Positions 23,200 to 33,550 of a DNA stretch of 64,000 nucleotides are shown one piece after another. The stretch lies in assembly GCA_973895155.1 (NCBI GenBank), contig OZ316892.1, positions 20,646,001 through 20,710,000 of the forward strand. The letters are read 5' to 3'. This DNA is from Marsupella aquatica. Lineage: Eukaryota; Marchantiophyta. Within the stretch, counting starts at the first letter, position 1. The number at the start of each line of letters is the position of its first letter. The translations under genes were made by a program, and so were the position numbers. A model generated the notes under the pieces. The model was not told the DNA's origin, searched no databases, and was given only the letters and a program-made list of their open reading frames with translations.

Positions 23200-24560
23200 T
23201 GTCGGATGCCAAAGTTTAGTAGTAGTTGTCAACTAGAGTTAAAAAGTTACATAACTATAGTTAGAAATAATCACGATTAACAACAAAATAGAGTTAAAAG
23301 AAAAAATATGCATAATAAGTAATAGAAGGACAAGACAAATAGAAGACGACTAGGTAGGTAATGCCAATATAGGTGAGATAGGCCTTGATTAGGCTAAGAA
23401 AAAGTGGGTTAAGTTGAGTAACTTAAACACTTATAATGCAAGAGATAACAAATAACCCACTTTTCTCATTTATGAAAAAGTCTCAAGATAGAGTTAGGGT
23501 TTGAAGTTCAAAGCATGGATAGTATTAGGTTTAGGTAACGCACTGGCAAATTTTTAGCCCAAATGAAGGTCTGAATAGTGAATAAGAAAATATGAGAAAT
23601 TAGGGATTTGTGACAATAATTCAAGTAAAGCAATGAAAAATATGCTATAAGGGTTAGTGAAGAAGGTCACCACTTGAACCCTTTATATAAAGACAAGATA
23701 CAAATGGACTTACATAGTATGTGAGATAGTGAATGGAAGTAAATTTGGAAGATCATATTCGGCATTTAAGGGGAAGAGAAACATGATCTTCCAAAATTTA
23801 CATATCATTTAAGGGGAAGAGAAGTATCTAATAAGGATAAGTAAGGTTGACTCTTAAAAATTGAGATCTCATATGTAGCAGTTTAATTTCAGGCATGATT
23901 AGATAAGAAGGATTGAAAGATGGTTGGCAAGATTTTTGTGGTGCTGATGGCAAGGCTGCTTCAATTGAATTGAATGCTGTTGAATGTAGTTTGCTACTGT
24001 CATTCAATTGTTGTTGTTTAGTGTTATTCAATGTTGTGAGAAAAGCCAAAGTATTGCTTCACTATTGTTTTGATTGAATTTTGTGTTGCATTAGAGAAAT
24101 TCTACTAGCTAGACGTAGTGTTATGCTGGGAGGTGAAACAATAGAATGTTACGCTACTATTTAGAGTTAGAATATTATTTGGAGAAGACGCTACTAATCG
24201 ATATTGTCATGAGATTTCATTTAGAAGGCTAAAATCTATATTGTATTATTTGAGCTTATGTGAAAAGGATTTTTACTTTAAAGCTTCACATTAGTACTAT
24301 TAGAGTATATATATTATATTTGATATATGCATAGTGTTTATTCTATAATGATACACAATAATTTCACCAATTACTCATAGTAGTTTATCTAACTAAGCAT
24401 AGTAATTTCATCAATTATGCATAGTAGTTCCACCAATTATGCATAGTAGTTTGATCAACTACGTATAATAGTTCCCACCAACTACGTATAGTACTTTCAC
24501 CAACTACGTATAGTGGTTCCATCAATTACGCACAATAGTTTCACCAATTGTGAATTACTA
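23200..24560 (+). repeat. Diverged relative of the gypsy LTR, probable solo or truncated LTR
   Basis: From TGTCGGATGCC at 23,200 the sequence parallels the start of the LTR at 20,729. Shared phrases include 'aactagagttaaa', 'aactatagttagaa.taatc', 'atgcataataagta..agaagg' and further on 'aaaagtct.aagatagagttag'. It is far more diverged than the 17,691/20,729 pair. No internal region follows, so it is a solo or truncated LTR. The right end is uncertain. It contains the 23-bp tandem repeats listed next. Confidence 0.6.
24355..24556. repeat. Tandem repeat of about 23 bp, roughly eight copies
   Basis: The unit is approximately 'catagtagtttcaccaattacg', varying between copies (accaattatg, caactacgta, catcaattacgc). 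Copies run from about 24,355 to 24,556. Each copy is AT-rich. The array lies inside or at the end of the diverged LTR. Confidence 0.8.
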
Positions 24561-24867
24561 GCACACTTGTAGGTACTTGATGTTTGCCACTTGGCTTCCA
24601 TCCAAGAGCCTAGGCATTAATCAATGTCATCATGAAAAGCACAAAGGAACACTATAAATAAAGTAAAGAGAAGCACACTCTCATCATTTGCATTATTTGA
24701 TCTATCATGTTGTCGCAACATTGTAAGGAACTCTTTCTCTTTTGTGCACATATCTTGTTTGTTATTTATATCCATGTTTGGGTACTAATTTGATTATTGG
24801 TCTTAGAATTATTTTACATTTTATATTTATTAGTCTTGAGATTAATTTAGAGTAATTATAATGAATC

Positions 24868-25155
24868 TCGGGAGTCTCACTACATGAGGACCTCCCCATC
24901 ACCTGCGATGTTTTTAGGCCTTGGATCCCCCTAAAATGTAAGAATAAATAAATATTTTTAAACCCCTATTTTCTTGGAATATTCCAAAAATTGGATAAAA
25001 AGGCCCTAATATTCTTATAAGTCTCAAAATTGAATTTAAAAGACATTATTGTTCTTCTACAAAAATTCTTAAGTCTTCCTTTACAACCAATAAAATGACC
25101 ATATTCTTCATCGCACGTGATATACCATTTATGTGGAAGTGAAATCCCCGAGTAA
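24868..25155. repeat. Dispersed repeat, copy 2 (matches 1,246-1,500)
   Basis: It shares with the left-end copy the ordered phrases 'gtctcacta', 'ccccctaaaatgtaagaa', 'ggaatattccaaaaattgg', 'ggccctaatatt', 'ataaaatgacc', 'catcgcacgtgat' and 'gtggaagtgaaatccccgag'. Same orientation, moderately diverged. Confidence 0.75.
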
Positions 25156-27850
25156 TGAATAATATGATAAATGGAGTACCTAGAGTTCATCATGCATCTA
25201 TAATGCCATTTGTTAATCTTTTCTTAATTAAAATTCATTGTCTTAGCAAGCATACCATGAGAATACATCTTATTTATCATTTTGAGTTTGAGTTAATGAA
25301 AATTATTATGAATAACAATACATCATTTGTATACCCGATTGTTATTTATGAAAATGAATGAAATGTAACTATTTTTATTTTATATTAGATGTATTTTAGT
25401 AGACAACCTATATATGTACTAGAGTTAGATTTGAATAGGCTTCCTAGTAATATATCTGATTTTTTTTAATCTATTGACATTAAAGTTGTATGTCGCAAGA
25501 AAGTTAATTGTAGAAATATTCTAGTTAGAAAATATGGAGATGAAAGATAGAATGTCATGCTTAGTATGTTGGAGCCTGTGATTATATCATCTATGATGAA
25601 TTTTAAGATCATAGTCTTTGTTTTCTATAATTGACTTATCTAATTGTAGGATTCTTTGAGAATTGTAATCCATGACTTGATGTGAGAAATAAGTTATGTG
25701 GAAAGAAGATAGGCTAATTCGAGGCTAAGTATGAAGAAGTTGCTCATCGTAGAATGGGACAAAGACTGTGAGATATTTTAGAGGATAATGATGAGAAAAA
25801 TTAATCAAAATGGAGAATCACAAGGATAATATGAAGTGAGAAAATACATACTTTGAAAAGGTTTCTTCCAAGATAGGAAAAACAAGAGCTCGATGTTTTC
25901 CAAGAACTAAAAATTCCCCCGATAATAGACTCAAAACGGGGTTTAAGGTTGGATCGCTTTGGGGGCCAAGGGCTTGGTTTGGCCGGGGTCAAGAATTAGG
26001 GTTAGAATTATACATTAGAAAATATTAGGGCAAATTAGGGTGAAAAATTACGGTTCCAAAGGCGAAGATGAGCTTGAAAGGGAGTATGGCCATTAGCATA
26101 AAAGGGAGAACTTTCACTAATCACCTTGATAGTTTCACACTTGCATTTTATAGAGAAGTTAAAAAACCGATAGATTTTGGTGTAAATTTGTGGTCTTATT
26201 TTGTGCATGTTATTCATATTATTTGAATTATAAAAAAAGAAGATTTTTTAATTAATTACCTTAACAATTTCACATCAATTTTTGCTTCTTTGTCACTTTG
26301 TTAAAATTCCTTACATGCTCTATGAGTGTTTTGAGCACTCTTTAGTGCATTGAGAGCAACAAAATCTGGTTCATCTTCCTTGTTCAAATATTTTGTCATC
26401 ACTTCTAACACTTGCATATACTATACATTATAAGCAGTGATCATGTTTCCCTTCACTAGACTGATACGTGGGGAATGAATAAAAGCTCACAAACCTTTCA
26501 ATGATAGAGGTTTCCATAATTACCCTAAAAATCATTAGTCATTTTTGTTATTATTTATTTCACGATATTCGGGCTATGCGTTTTATATTTTTATTGTCTT
26601 TGAATATAACCAACAATAAAAGAGAAAAATAATATTTGTGGAATATTGCAGACCAAACTGAAGCTCCAAGCATCCACACAAAAATATTGTTTTCTTTTAA
26701 AGTTGATATATTCTTACTTTGACATATATGACATGGTCTAAGTTATGATTTAACAATCATTTATTGATCAAATAAAAATTTTCAATATGAACATATGGAT
26801 TCCTCTATCATTACAAGTATTTCACTCAATGGACAAAGGATACTAAATTATTAAAGAATTATCATATAAAATACTACAAACCAAACCGAGGCTCCAAATG
26901 TGCGCATACAAATATACTTTTATATCCCTCCATTTAACACTAGACTTATTAAAAAACAAACATGAAAATAATTTAAAATTTCAATTAAACAAACATATAT
27001 AAAATACAAGTTTTTTTTAAAAGACCAAAAACACATATTAAAGCAAAATTATTCCAAGAACATGTCTGCAAAGCTTCTTCCTTGTCTCTGTAAAAATATC
27101 ATCAAATCTCACAAAAAAAAATTTAGTCTCTCTCTCCATTGGAAATCTTCACAATGCACTTTTCATAGGGGACACATTCATTACATTACTTCTTGGAGAA
27201 TCCTCTTCACCAGACTTGTCATCCCACTATCTATTTATCATGTTGGGATCTTTGTTTTTTGACAAAAATGTTCTCCATATTCTCTTTCTTAACATTACAA
27301 GAATCTAATATACATTTTTAGAGTAAAGTCATCCTAGAAAATTGCGTACCTTGCCCATTTAGAGGAATAATCCAATTTGCAGTAGACATAAAAATCTCAG
27401 ACTTGATCATATAAGTAAGGGTGGATAAAAGAGTAGCAACAAGAGATCTGTCAAATTTATATTTATTTCACACATACATTCTTTCACCCATGTTTTTATT
27501 AGTTAAAGTTACCATGATCTTCAAATAAGCTTTGATATAGATAGAATACAATATTTTATCTGCTGTCATTTTTGCATTATTCAATGATATTAAATATCAT
27601 AAATTCAAAATACTATATATTTGTATCTTAAAAATACTAGTCAATCATCTCCAAAATACTTGGAAACCTCCAAGATACATGGAAAAAACTAGACAAAGAA
27701 CTAGTAAAAGGAGGACCAAAAACCTCCACGATACATGGAAGTAAGTTTCATGCACAAGGGCCAGGGGCTAGGACCCTTGAGTTCCCCATCACCATGTTTG
27801 CTCTACCTGGACTCAAGAGTAGCTACTCAGGCATCTCACTCACACTCAGA
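25156..27850. other. AT-rich region, no gene recognised
   Basis: Only short frames without similarity occur. Two stretches near 26,645-26,690 and 26,873-26,918 resemble each other (gaccaaactgaagctccaag / aaccaaaccgaggctccaaa). This suggests a small old duplication. The last part borders the Helitron remnant. Confidence 0.5.
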
Positions 27851-27851
27851 C

Positions 27852-29460
27852 TCAATCACCAAGTGAGAACTGCAAGAGTGAGCCTTGTTCCAAGTCCATT
27901 CTTGAAGGAAATTTGTGCACGTGACAGAGCGTGCCATTAAATATTGCGTTTATCTTGAACCATCCTGTCAAAGTGGTGTCCCTGTTCGATTCCCTTTCAA
28001 CCATGTCTACGATGTCTGCATCTTCATTGAACATCATTGCCTGCTCCCTTTCACAATGCACCTTGGAGACGCTGGACATAAGTACTACTCTTTGCCATTT
28101 TAAATTGGAAAATTCGCCACGTCGCTTCCGCCGCAGACACGTAGCGTGCATCAAGATGTGTTTTGATTTCATCCAATGACTTTCTAACTTCCATTGTTGC
28201 CTGATCATGCCCCTTATATACATACTTGTATAAGTACTTAATCGTCTTAATGGAAATACAAATCTTCACATTAATGTGAGCATTGTATTTCATGCTCAAG
28301 TATGGGCTATAGGGAACAACCCATCTATTGTCAAACTTAAATCCATTATTGTCATTGTTGAATGATTGGTCATTATCTCGCCTCCGATACAAAAGATAGC
28401 CTTCGTCCCCAAATTGTGTCTCTAAGAAGAATTCACGAGGATAACATTTAGTGCACTTCCCATCTTCCATGCAGGGCGAATTCAAATAACCTATGCCACA
28501 TGGGCCATGGACCATGCACTTGGTTATTGTCTCATGAAGTCGAGGATATTTTACTCTATTAGGGATCAGGGGTGGGAATCTTGTGCTGCTCTACCAAAAT
28601 GATCAACATGTGGGCATGGGGCAACCCACGCTTTTGGAACTCTATGACATACATAGAGGCAATGGGCCCTCCTAAGACCCCTTGGCAAACCTATGCCAAC
28701 AGCGCCCTTAGCTTTAGTTTGAATACTCACGCCACAATCTTATCCCGATCGACTGGACTTTGAATCTCAAAGCACTCATTTTGATCTCCGGCCATTCTGC
28801 ATTGCAAGTGAACGTGATGAAGAGATCTGGGGGGCCGTATGTGCATACAATAGCCATGACATCCTAGTACGCCATAAGTTGAGAGCAGAATGAAAGTTTT
28901 GCCCAACTCACTTGCGCATGCATCTCCCTTGTGCACGGCATCCTGAAGACTCGAATAAAGGTTAGTCCGCAATTTTTGCTAATTATTGCGGATATACGTC
29001 AAGCGTGTTTGATTGATGCATGCATAGACATCAACAATGTACTGCTTGAGGAGTCGTCCACCATGAAGGAGCCAATCATCATTACATCGTGCATGAAGAT
29101 GGTACGCAAAGTATTGCAGTTGGTAACCTTCTTGGACCCGTTACGCCTACTCCTTGCCCCGGTAATAGCTCAATGAAGAACTTCGTCACTCATTTCAAAA
29201 TCCGTCAACGAAATATCATATGACCGTCCGTCTTGGCCTTGCAGGAAAAGAAGAACATAGTGGAGTGGCGCATAAGACCTATGCCACTCAGAGATCCTGC
29301 GCAAATGCCCATTTGTTTGTCTAAGGATGATGTCCCTATGGCATACCTCTATATCTTTGTCACCCACCATGACAACGCCAATCTCATCGGCCATGGGCTT
29401 GTTATAACGTCTTGGAGCATTGTCGCGCTCGGCCAGGAGGCGTAAAGATACCTCTGGCAC
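27852..29460 (-). pseudogene. Helitron Rep gene remnant, HUH-endonuclease half
   Basis: Minus-strand text, read across frames, follows the N-terminal half of plant Helitron RepHel proteins. First comes 'HRDIILRQTNGHLRRISEWH' with 'YDISLTDFEMSDE' (29,420-29,180). Next is 'LRTNLYSSLQDAVHKGD' (28,970-28,920). The metal-binding HUH motif follows as 'KRGLPHAHMLI', with HAH at 28,610-28,618. Then come 'MVHGPCGIGYLNSPCMEDGK' (28,515-28,455) and the two-tyrosine motif 'KYLYKYVYKGHD' (about 28,240-28,200). Several frameshifts and stops exist, for example between the segments at 28,220 and 28,050. No PIF1-type helicase is seen further on, so the gene is truncated. Its upstream part continues at 44,335-45,845, beyond the inserted gypsy element. 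Confidence 0.85.
29456..29460. other. Target-site duplication, left copy (GGCAC)
   Basis: GGCAC directly precedes the TG of the left LTR and is repeated right after the CA of the right LTR at 44,330-44,334. Five bases is the usual gypsy duplication. Both copies are intact, so the element moved as a unit. Confidence 0.95.
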
Positions 29461-30571
29461 TGTCACTTGCCTCTCCAACGGTTAATACGTGCAAACCGCA
29501 CTTTTCTTCGCTTAAACCGTTGGTATCGTATTACGGGGTCGTGGAGGGACGCTATTTGGATTCTTTTCACACCAGGATGAGTATTTTGGTTTCCGCTCCC
29601 GGAAATGTAGGTTTTGATCAAGTCTACCGACTACCCTCACCCCACAGCTTTTGATCAAGTCCTGCCGACTACCCCACTACACCTTCACTCGGAGTCACCC
29701 AAAGAGTGCTGTCACCACCCCTACTCACAAGGCCGACTCAAACCAAGCAAGTTTCTTCAAATCATAGAACGGGAGAACACAATTCGGAAAGCGAAAAAGG
29801 GAGAAGGAACACACAACAAAAGCCCATCAAGTCAAATGTACAGATCCATATCTCTTGGGAAAAACGATACACATTGCATGAGTAACCCGGCCTCCTGCCG
29901 TCTACTCAACTCCTGCCTCTCCGGACAATGAGTATGGCTCCCCCTCACTACTCTGAACACGCTTTCAAACTCCTCAGGCTCCACTCTATCCCTCCTTGCT
30001 AACTTCACACTGAGTCCCCCTAACTACTTCGGGGCTATCCCCCTAAATACTGAAAAATCACACCAAAGCACCCCTCACAGGGTCACAACGGTGGCGGCTA
30101 CCCTAGCGGCGCCGCTAAAACCTTGCACTAAGAGAAATCCTTAAACTGAAGAGGAGCATGCGGCACACACATGCTGCTAAAACCCTAAACCCAAAACAAG
30201 GGGGCCGACGGTGCCTTCGACGGCGCCCCAACAGTACACGTGAACCCTGAAAGTGAGAGGCACCCCAAAATGGCCGAAACTAGGTGCCCTTCCAAGTGCA
30301 CACCTGAGCTCACCCCTGGATAGCTCTTCTTTTCCTGCTTCCGAATCACTAAGTCGCTCCCTCAACGGACTTCAGACGCCTGAGTTATGGCCGTTTCCGT
30401 ACCGCAAAAACATAAGTTCTCCAGGCCATAACTTGCTCATCCTGGCTCCGTTTGAGGAGCGCCGCCTCTTGTTGGAATCAGCTCCGCGAGCTCATCCCAA
30501 CAAGCCCATGAGTGACCCCCCACTAAAATGTTGGAAATCTGGAGGCCGTACACCCACGTCCGTACGCCTAT

Positions 30572-32428
30572 CTAATCCTCCTCTTCTTCTTCGCTCTCGG
30601 TGCCCGGACTTGTGCCCCGTGAGTGGTCCTCCTCCTCATCACTCACGGGAGTGAGTGCCACCGTACTTTTCTTCTTCTTCGACGGAGTACTCTTAGTGCT
30701 GCTGCTCCCGCGCTTCCTCAAAGCAGCCAAGGCCTGCCACGCCTTGATGTACCCCTCACCAATTGTGTCCTTCCAGAGGGTAGCCTCTTCTCCGGACCGC
30801 AACTCCAACGGTAGAACTTGCCCCGTGGCCATGGGAGTCCCGGGGGTGACAGACCTGGGTGGCATCCCCGTACTGACCTGAGCCTCCCGTAACGATTTCC
30901 GTACCTCCCGGAGCTTCTTCTCCAAGCTCTTACTCTTCTCCTGACTCTTCTTGGCTCCATCCAACAAGGGTCCATACTTCCCACTAACCTCCTTCACCAC
31001 CATCTCGATAGCTTGGGAGATCACATCCGGGGAAAGTGTGGAGCCAGGTGTGCCGGGACTCTTCCGTTTCCCTAGACTCAGGGCCTCACTTCTCTTCGCT
31101 CGTGTCTCAAAGGCTGCCACCTGACTCCGTAGTGCTCCCACCTGGTTCCTCCACTCCATCACTTCTCCAGAATTTTGCTTCTCTTTGGCCAATGCTTGCC
31201 TCAACGCTCCTACTTCTTCTGCTTCCTTGGCCTTGGTGGACAAAGCTCCCTTCAAGTTGGTGATCTCTACGTGAGCTGCATTGATGTGCCTGACCTTCTC
31301 ATGAATGGTCTGCTCCTTGGTCTTGATCACCTCCTTCAGTGACAGGATGCTCTGCTCTAACGTCTCTACTTTGACTGTGGCGTGCTTGAGAGACTCCCTC
31401 AATGCGTGGACTAGCTTGAGTCCCTCGTGGACTCCCTCTCTGAAATCCCGTAGCTCTGCCAAGTAAACATCCGGAATGTTGTATTCCAGAGGCTGTTTCG
31501 GATCTCCCACGAGTGATTCAAGCCACTCCAATGTGCAATCATCCTCCTGGTTCTCTTCTTCTCTATTATCCTCCCCACCAGCAGACAATGATTCCTCCGT
31601 GAGCTTCCCTAAAACGGTAGTGGTAATACTCCGGATCTCCGTGGTGAGAGATGATCCCGTGTCTTCATGCCCCGGAGAACCAATCAACCCTTCTGCCCTG
31701 GCCAATACAAATGACCCCATCAAATGTACAGCCCCACCTGGTTTCACACTCCCGGGCTCAGCGGCCAATAGCTTCTTCAATCCGTAGCACCACCATCCGT
31801 ACACATGGGCTGGGTAGTTCTTGATGTCCATAGCTACCACGAAATGCTCCTCATTCAGCACTCCGGATTGCACGTTGCCAAGAACCCGTTGATGCACCTT
31901 GGCCAGGAAGCCCTTATACTCAACATCCTTGACAGCAGAAAGAGGGATGGCGGTGGTGGAGGTAGGATTGGTCACCCAAGTGGCCACCATTTTCAACGTG
32001 AGTTCTCCCCTGATATTCCGAGGTGTGAATGAGAATTTCTGATTCTCAAGAAACAATAGCTTAGCCAACTCCACATGGGGCACTACACGTTTGAGACATT
32101 CAAAGTAGATTCCCTCCGTTCGGAACTCCATCCCGGCCTCAATGTCCCAGCTCTTCCCTGAAGGGATGGTAATCTCCACCTTCATGAATTCTGTAAGCCC
32201 GGTGGCTTGGAAAATGTTCCGACAATCCTCCATCACCTTGGTGGAGGTCTTGGGATAAATTCGACGAAAAATCTTCCTACCCACCGGTGAGGAACCCGCT
32301 GCCAATCCCGTGCTCATCATAACTTCTCTCTCTTCCCTTTCCCGTGTAATCCGAGTCTCCACGTAGTCACGGTAAGCAGCCTTGTATCTCCGAATGCGTG
32401 ACGCACTAAACTCTGGTTGATCTAGCAT
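30572..32428 (-). CDS. LTR-borne ORF, 618 aa, unknown function (3' LTR copy)
   Basis: This uninterrupted frame lies within the 3' LTR, on the gag-pol strand. Residues 1-45 are basic and charged. Residues about 50-255 look globular, with hydrophobic and aromatic stretches such as 'HVYGWWCYGLKKLL' (208-221). Residues 280-300 are acidic. About 325-450 form a likely coiled coil ('TLEQSILSLKEVIKTKEQTI' at 356-375), and a second helical charged part follows at 465-520. The tail is Lys/Ser-rich, with KKKK at 584-587, and ends in a Glu/Asp run (EEEEED). No Zn knuckle, protease, RT or integrase motif is present and I do not recognise the family. It differs from the 5' LTR copy by one residue (Thr269 here, Ala269 there). 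The start at 32,428 is the first Met of the frame. Possible roles are a Gag-like or nucleic-acid-binding accessory protein, but this is a guess from composition. Confidence 0.8.
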   Translation of the reverse strand: MLDQPEFSASRIRRYKAAYRDYVETRITREREEREVMMSTGLAAGSSPVGRKIFRRIYPKTSTKVMEDCRNIFQATGLTEFMKVEITIPSGKSWDIEAGMEFRTEGIYFECLKRVVPHVELAKLLFLENQKFSFTPRNIRGELTLKMVATWVTNPTSTTAIPLSAVKDVEYKGFLAKVHQRVLGNVQSGVLNEEHFVVAMDIKNYPAHVYGWWCYGLKKLLAAEPGSVKPGGAVHLMGSFVLARAEGLIGSPGHEDTGSSLTTEIRSITTTVLGKLTEESLSAGGEDNREEENQEDDCTLEWLESLVGDPKQPLEYNIPDVYLAELRDFREGVHEGLKLVHALRESLKHATVKVETLEQSILSLKEVIKTKEQTIHEKVRHINAAHVEITNLKGALSTKAKEAEEVGALRQALAKEKQNSGEVMEWRNQVGALRSQVAAFETRAKRSEALSLGKRKSPGTPGSTLSPDVISQAIEMVVKEVSGKYGPLLDGAKKSQEKSKSLEKKLREVRKSLREAQVSTGMPPRSVTPGTPMATGQVLPLELRSGEEATLWKDTIGEGYIKAWQALAALRKRGSSSTKSTPSKKKKSTVALTPVSDEEEDHSRGTSPGTESEEEEED

Positions 32429-32841
32429 CCATGCATCCCGAAATCAATTTCTCAATCACCAATCCCGTCACCCGTGGCAATGTCAATTCCCTGGCCCGAA
32501 ACAGCCCCCGTAGCCCGATCACTTAAATTCTCTCAATTTCCCGTCACTACTCCGTGCGGCCGCCACTAATGCCTGGAAGAATGACGCCAGCAAGCCCCAC
32601 TAATCCACCATGAAAGAGAGAGCTTCAAAAATAATTAGAATCTGGAGAGAGCTTCCGGCAAGAGAGAGAAGAACCCCGTTTTTGCTTTCGGCAATGAGAG
32701 GGTCGTGCAAAAGGAAGAGGGAAAGAAAAAGGAAGGAAAAAAAAATAGAACCGAAAAAACTCCTGGCGCCTTCGCCATGCGCCCCGGCCCATTTCTCGGG
32801 CCTTACCCTTGCGTCCTCCTGCGCGCGGCCCTATGCAGGGC

Positions 32842-33224
32842 GCGCGGCCATTCCTCCCGGCTCGCGGGAGGCCCTTCAACTCCCCCCCGCTCGCGTGATC
32901 CTCCCAGCTCGCGGGAGGCCCTTTAACTCCCCCCCGCTCGCGTGATCCTCCCAGCTCGCGGGAGGCCCTTTAACTCCCCCCCGCTCGCGTGATCCTCCCA
33001 GCTCGCGGGAGGCCCTTTAACTCCCCCCCGCTCGCGTGATCCTCCCAGCTCGCGGGAGGCCCTTTAACTCCCCCCCCCCGCTCGCTTGCGCTCCTTCAGC
33101 TCGCGGAGCCTCATTAATTGCCCGGGCACGCAGCCCTATGGGCTCGCGAGGCAGCCCCTTCAGCTCGCGGAGCCCCATTAATCGCCCGGGCACGCAGCCC
33201 TATGGGCTCGCGAGGCAGCCCCTC
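32842..33224 (-). repeat. GC-rich tandem repeats in the 3' LTR (47-bp and 64-bp units)
   Basis: About four and a half copies of a 47-bp unit ('ctcgcgtgatcctcccagct' + 'cgcgggaggccctttaactc' + poly-C) span about 32,842-33,085, with unit starts at 32,889, 32,936 and 32,983. Two copies of a 64-bp unit beginning 'cagctcgcggagcc' start at 33,097 and 33,161. On the element's strand these lie between the TATA-like site and the LTR ORF. They can form strong GC hairpins (ctcccagctcgcgggag). Confidence 0.9.
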
Positions 33225-33550
33225 TTTCTCTCGGACGGCCACTAATGGGACTCGCCCTCCTGAGGAGGGATTTATTTAAAAAAAAACCCCCCCCCTCTCC
33301 TGACTTTGCAATGGGGGTCTCAACAATAGCTCTTGAAGCAAAACGGTAAGTCCTATGGGGCTGGTCCTGGCTAGTTTCAAGGTCCCAAAATATTTGCCCA
33401 CTTAGGTCGCCGCAAATCTTAGAACTATTATGAGAGAAAGAATATAAAGTCACCTGGGGCATCATCAACCTATAATGACGGAATTAACTAAAAATTAAAA
33501 AATGGCTTATTTACATTGACTATTAACAAGGTATCGGCCTTTGCAACCAG

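Noticed and set aside
30253-30654. 133-codon plus-strand frame present twice (also at 40,997-41,398), identical in both
   Set aside because: It lies antisense to the end of the LTR ORF and its downstream region. It is duplicated only because the LTRs are, and it has no recognisable domain.
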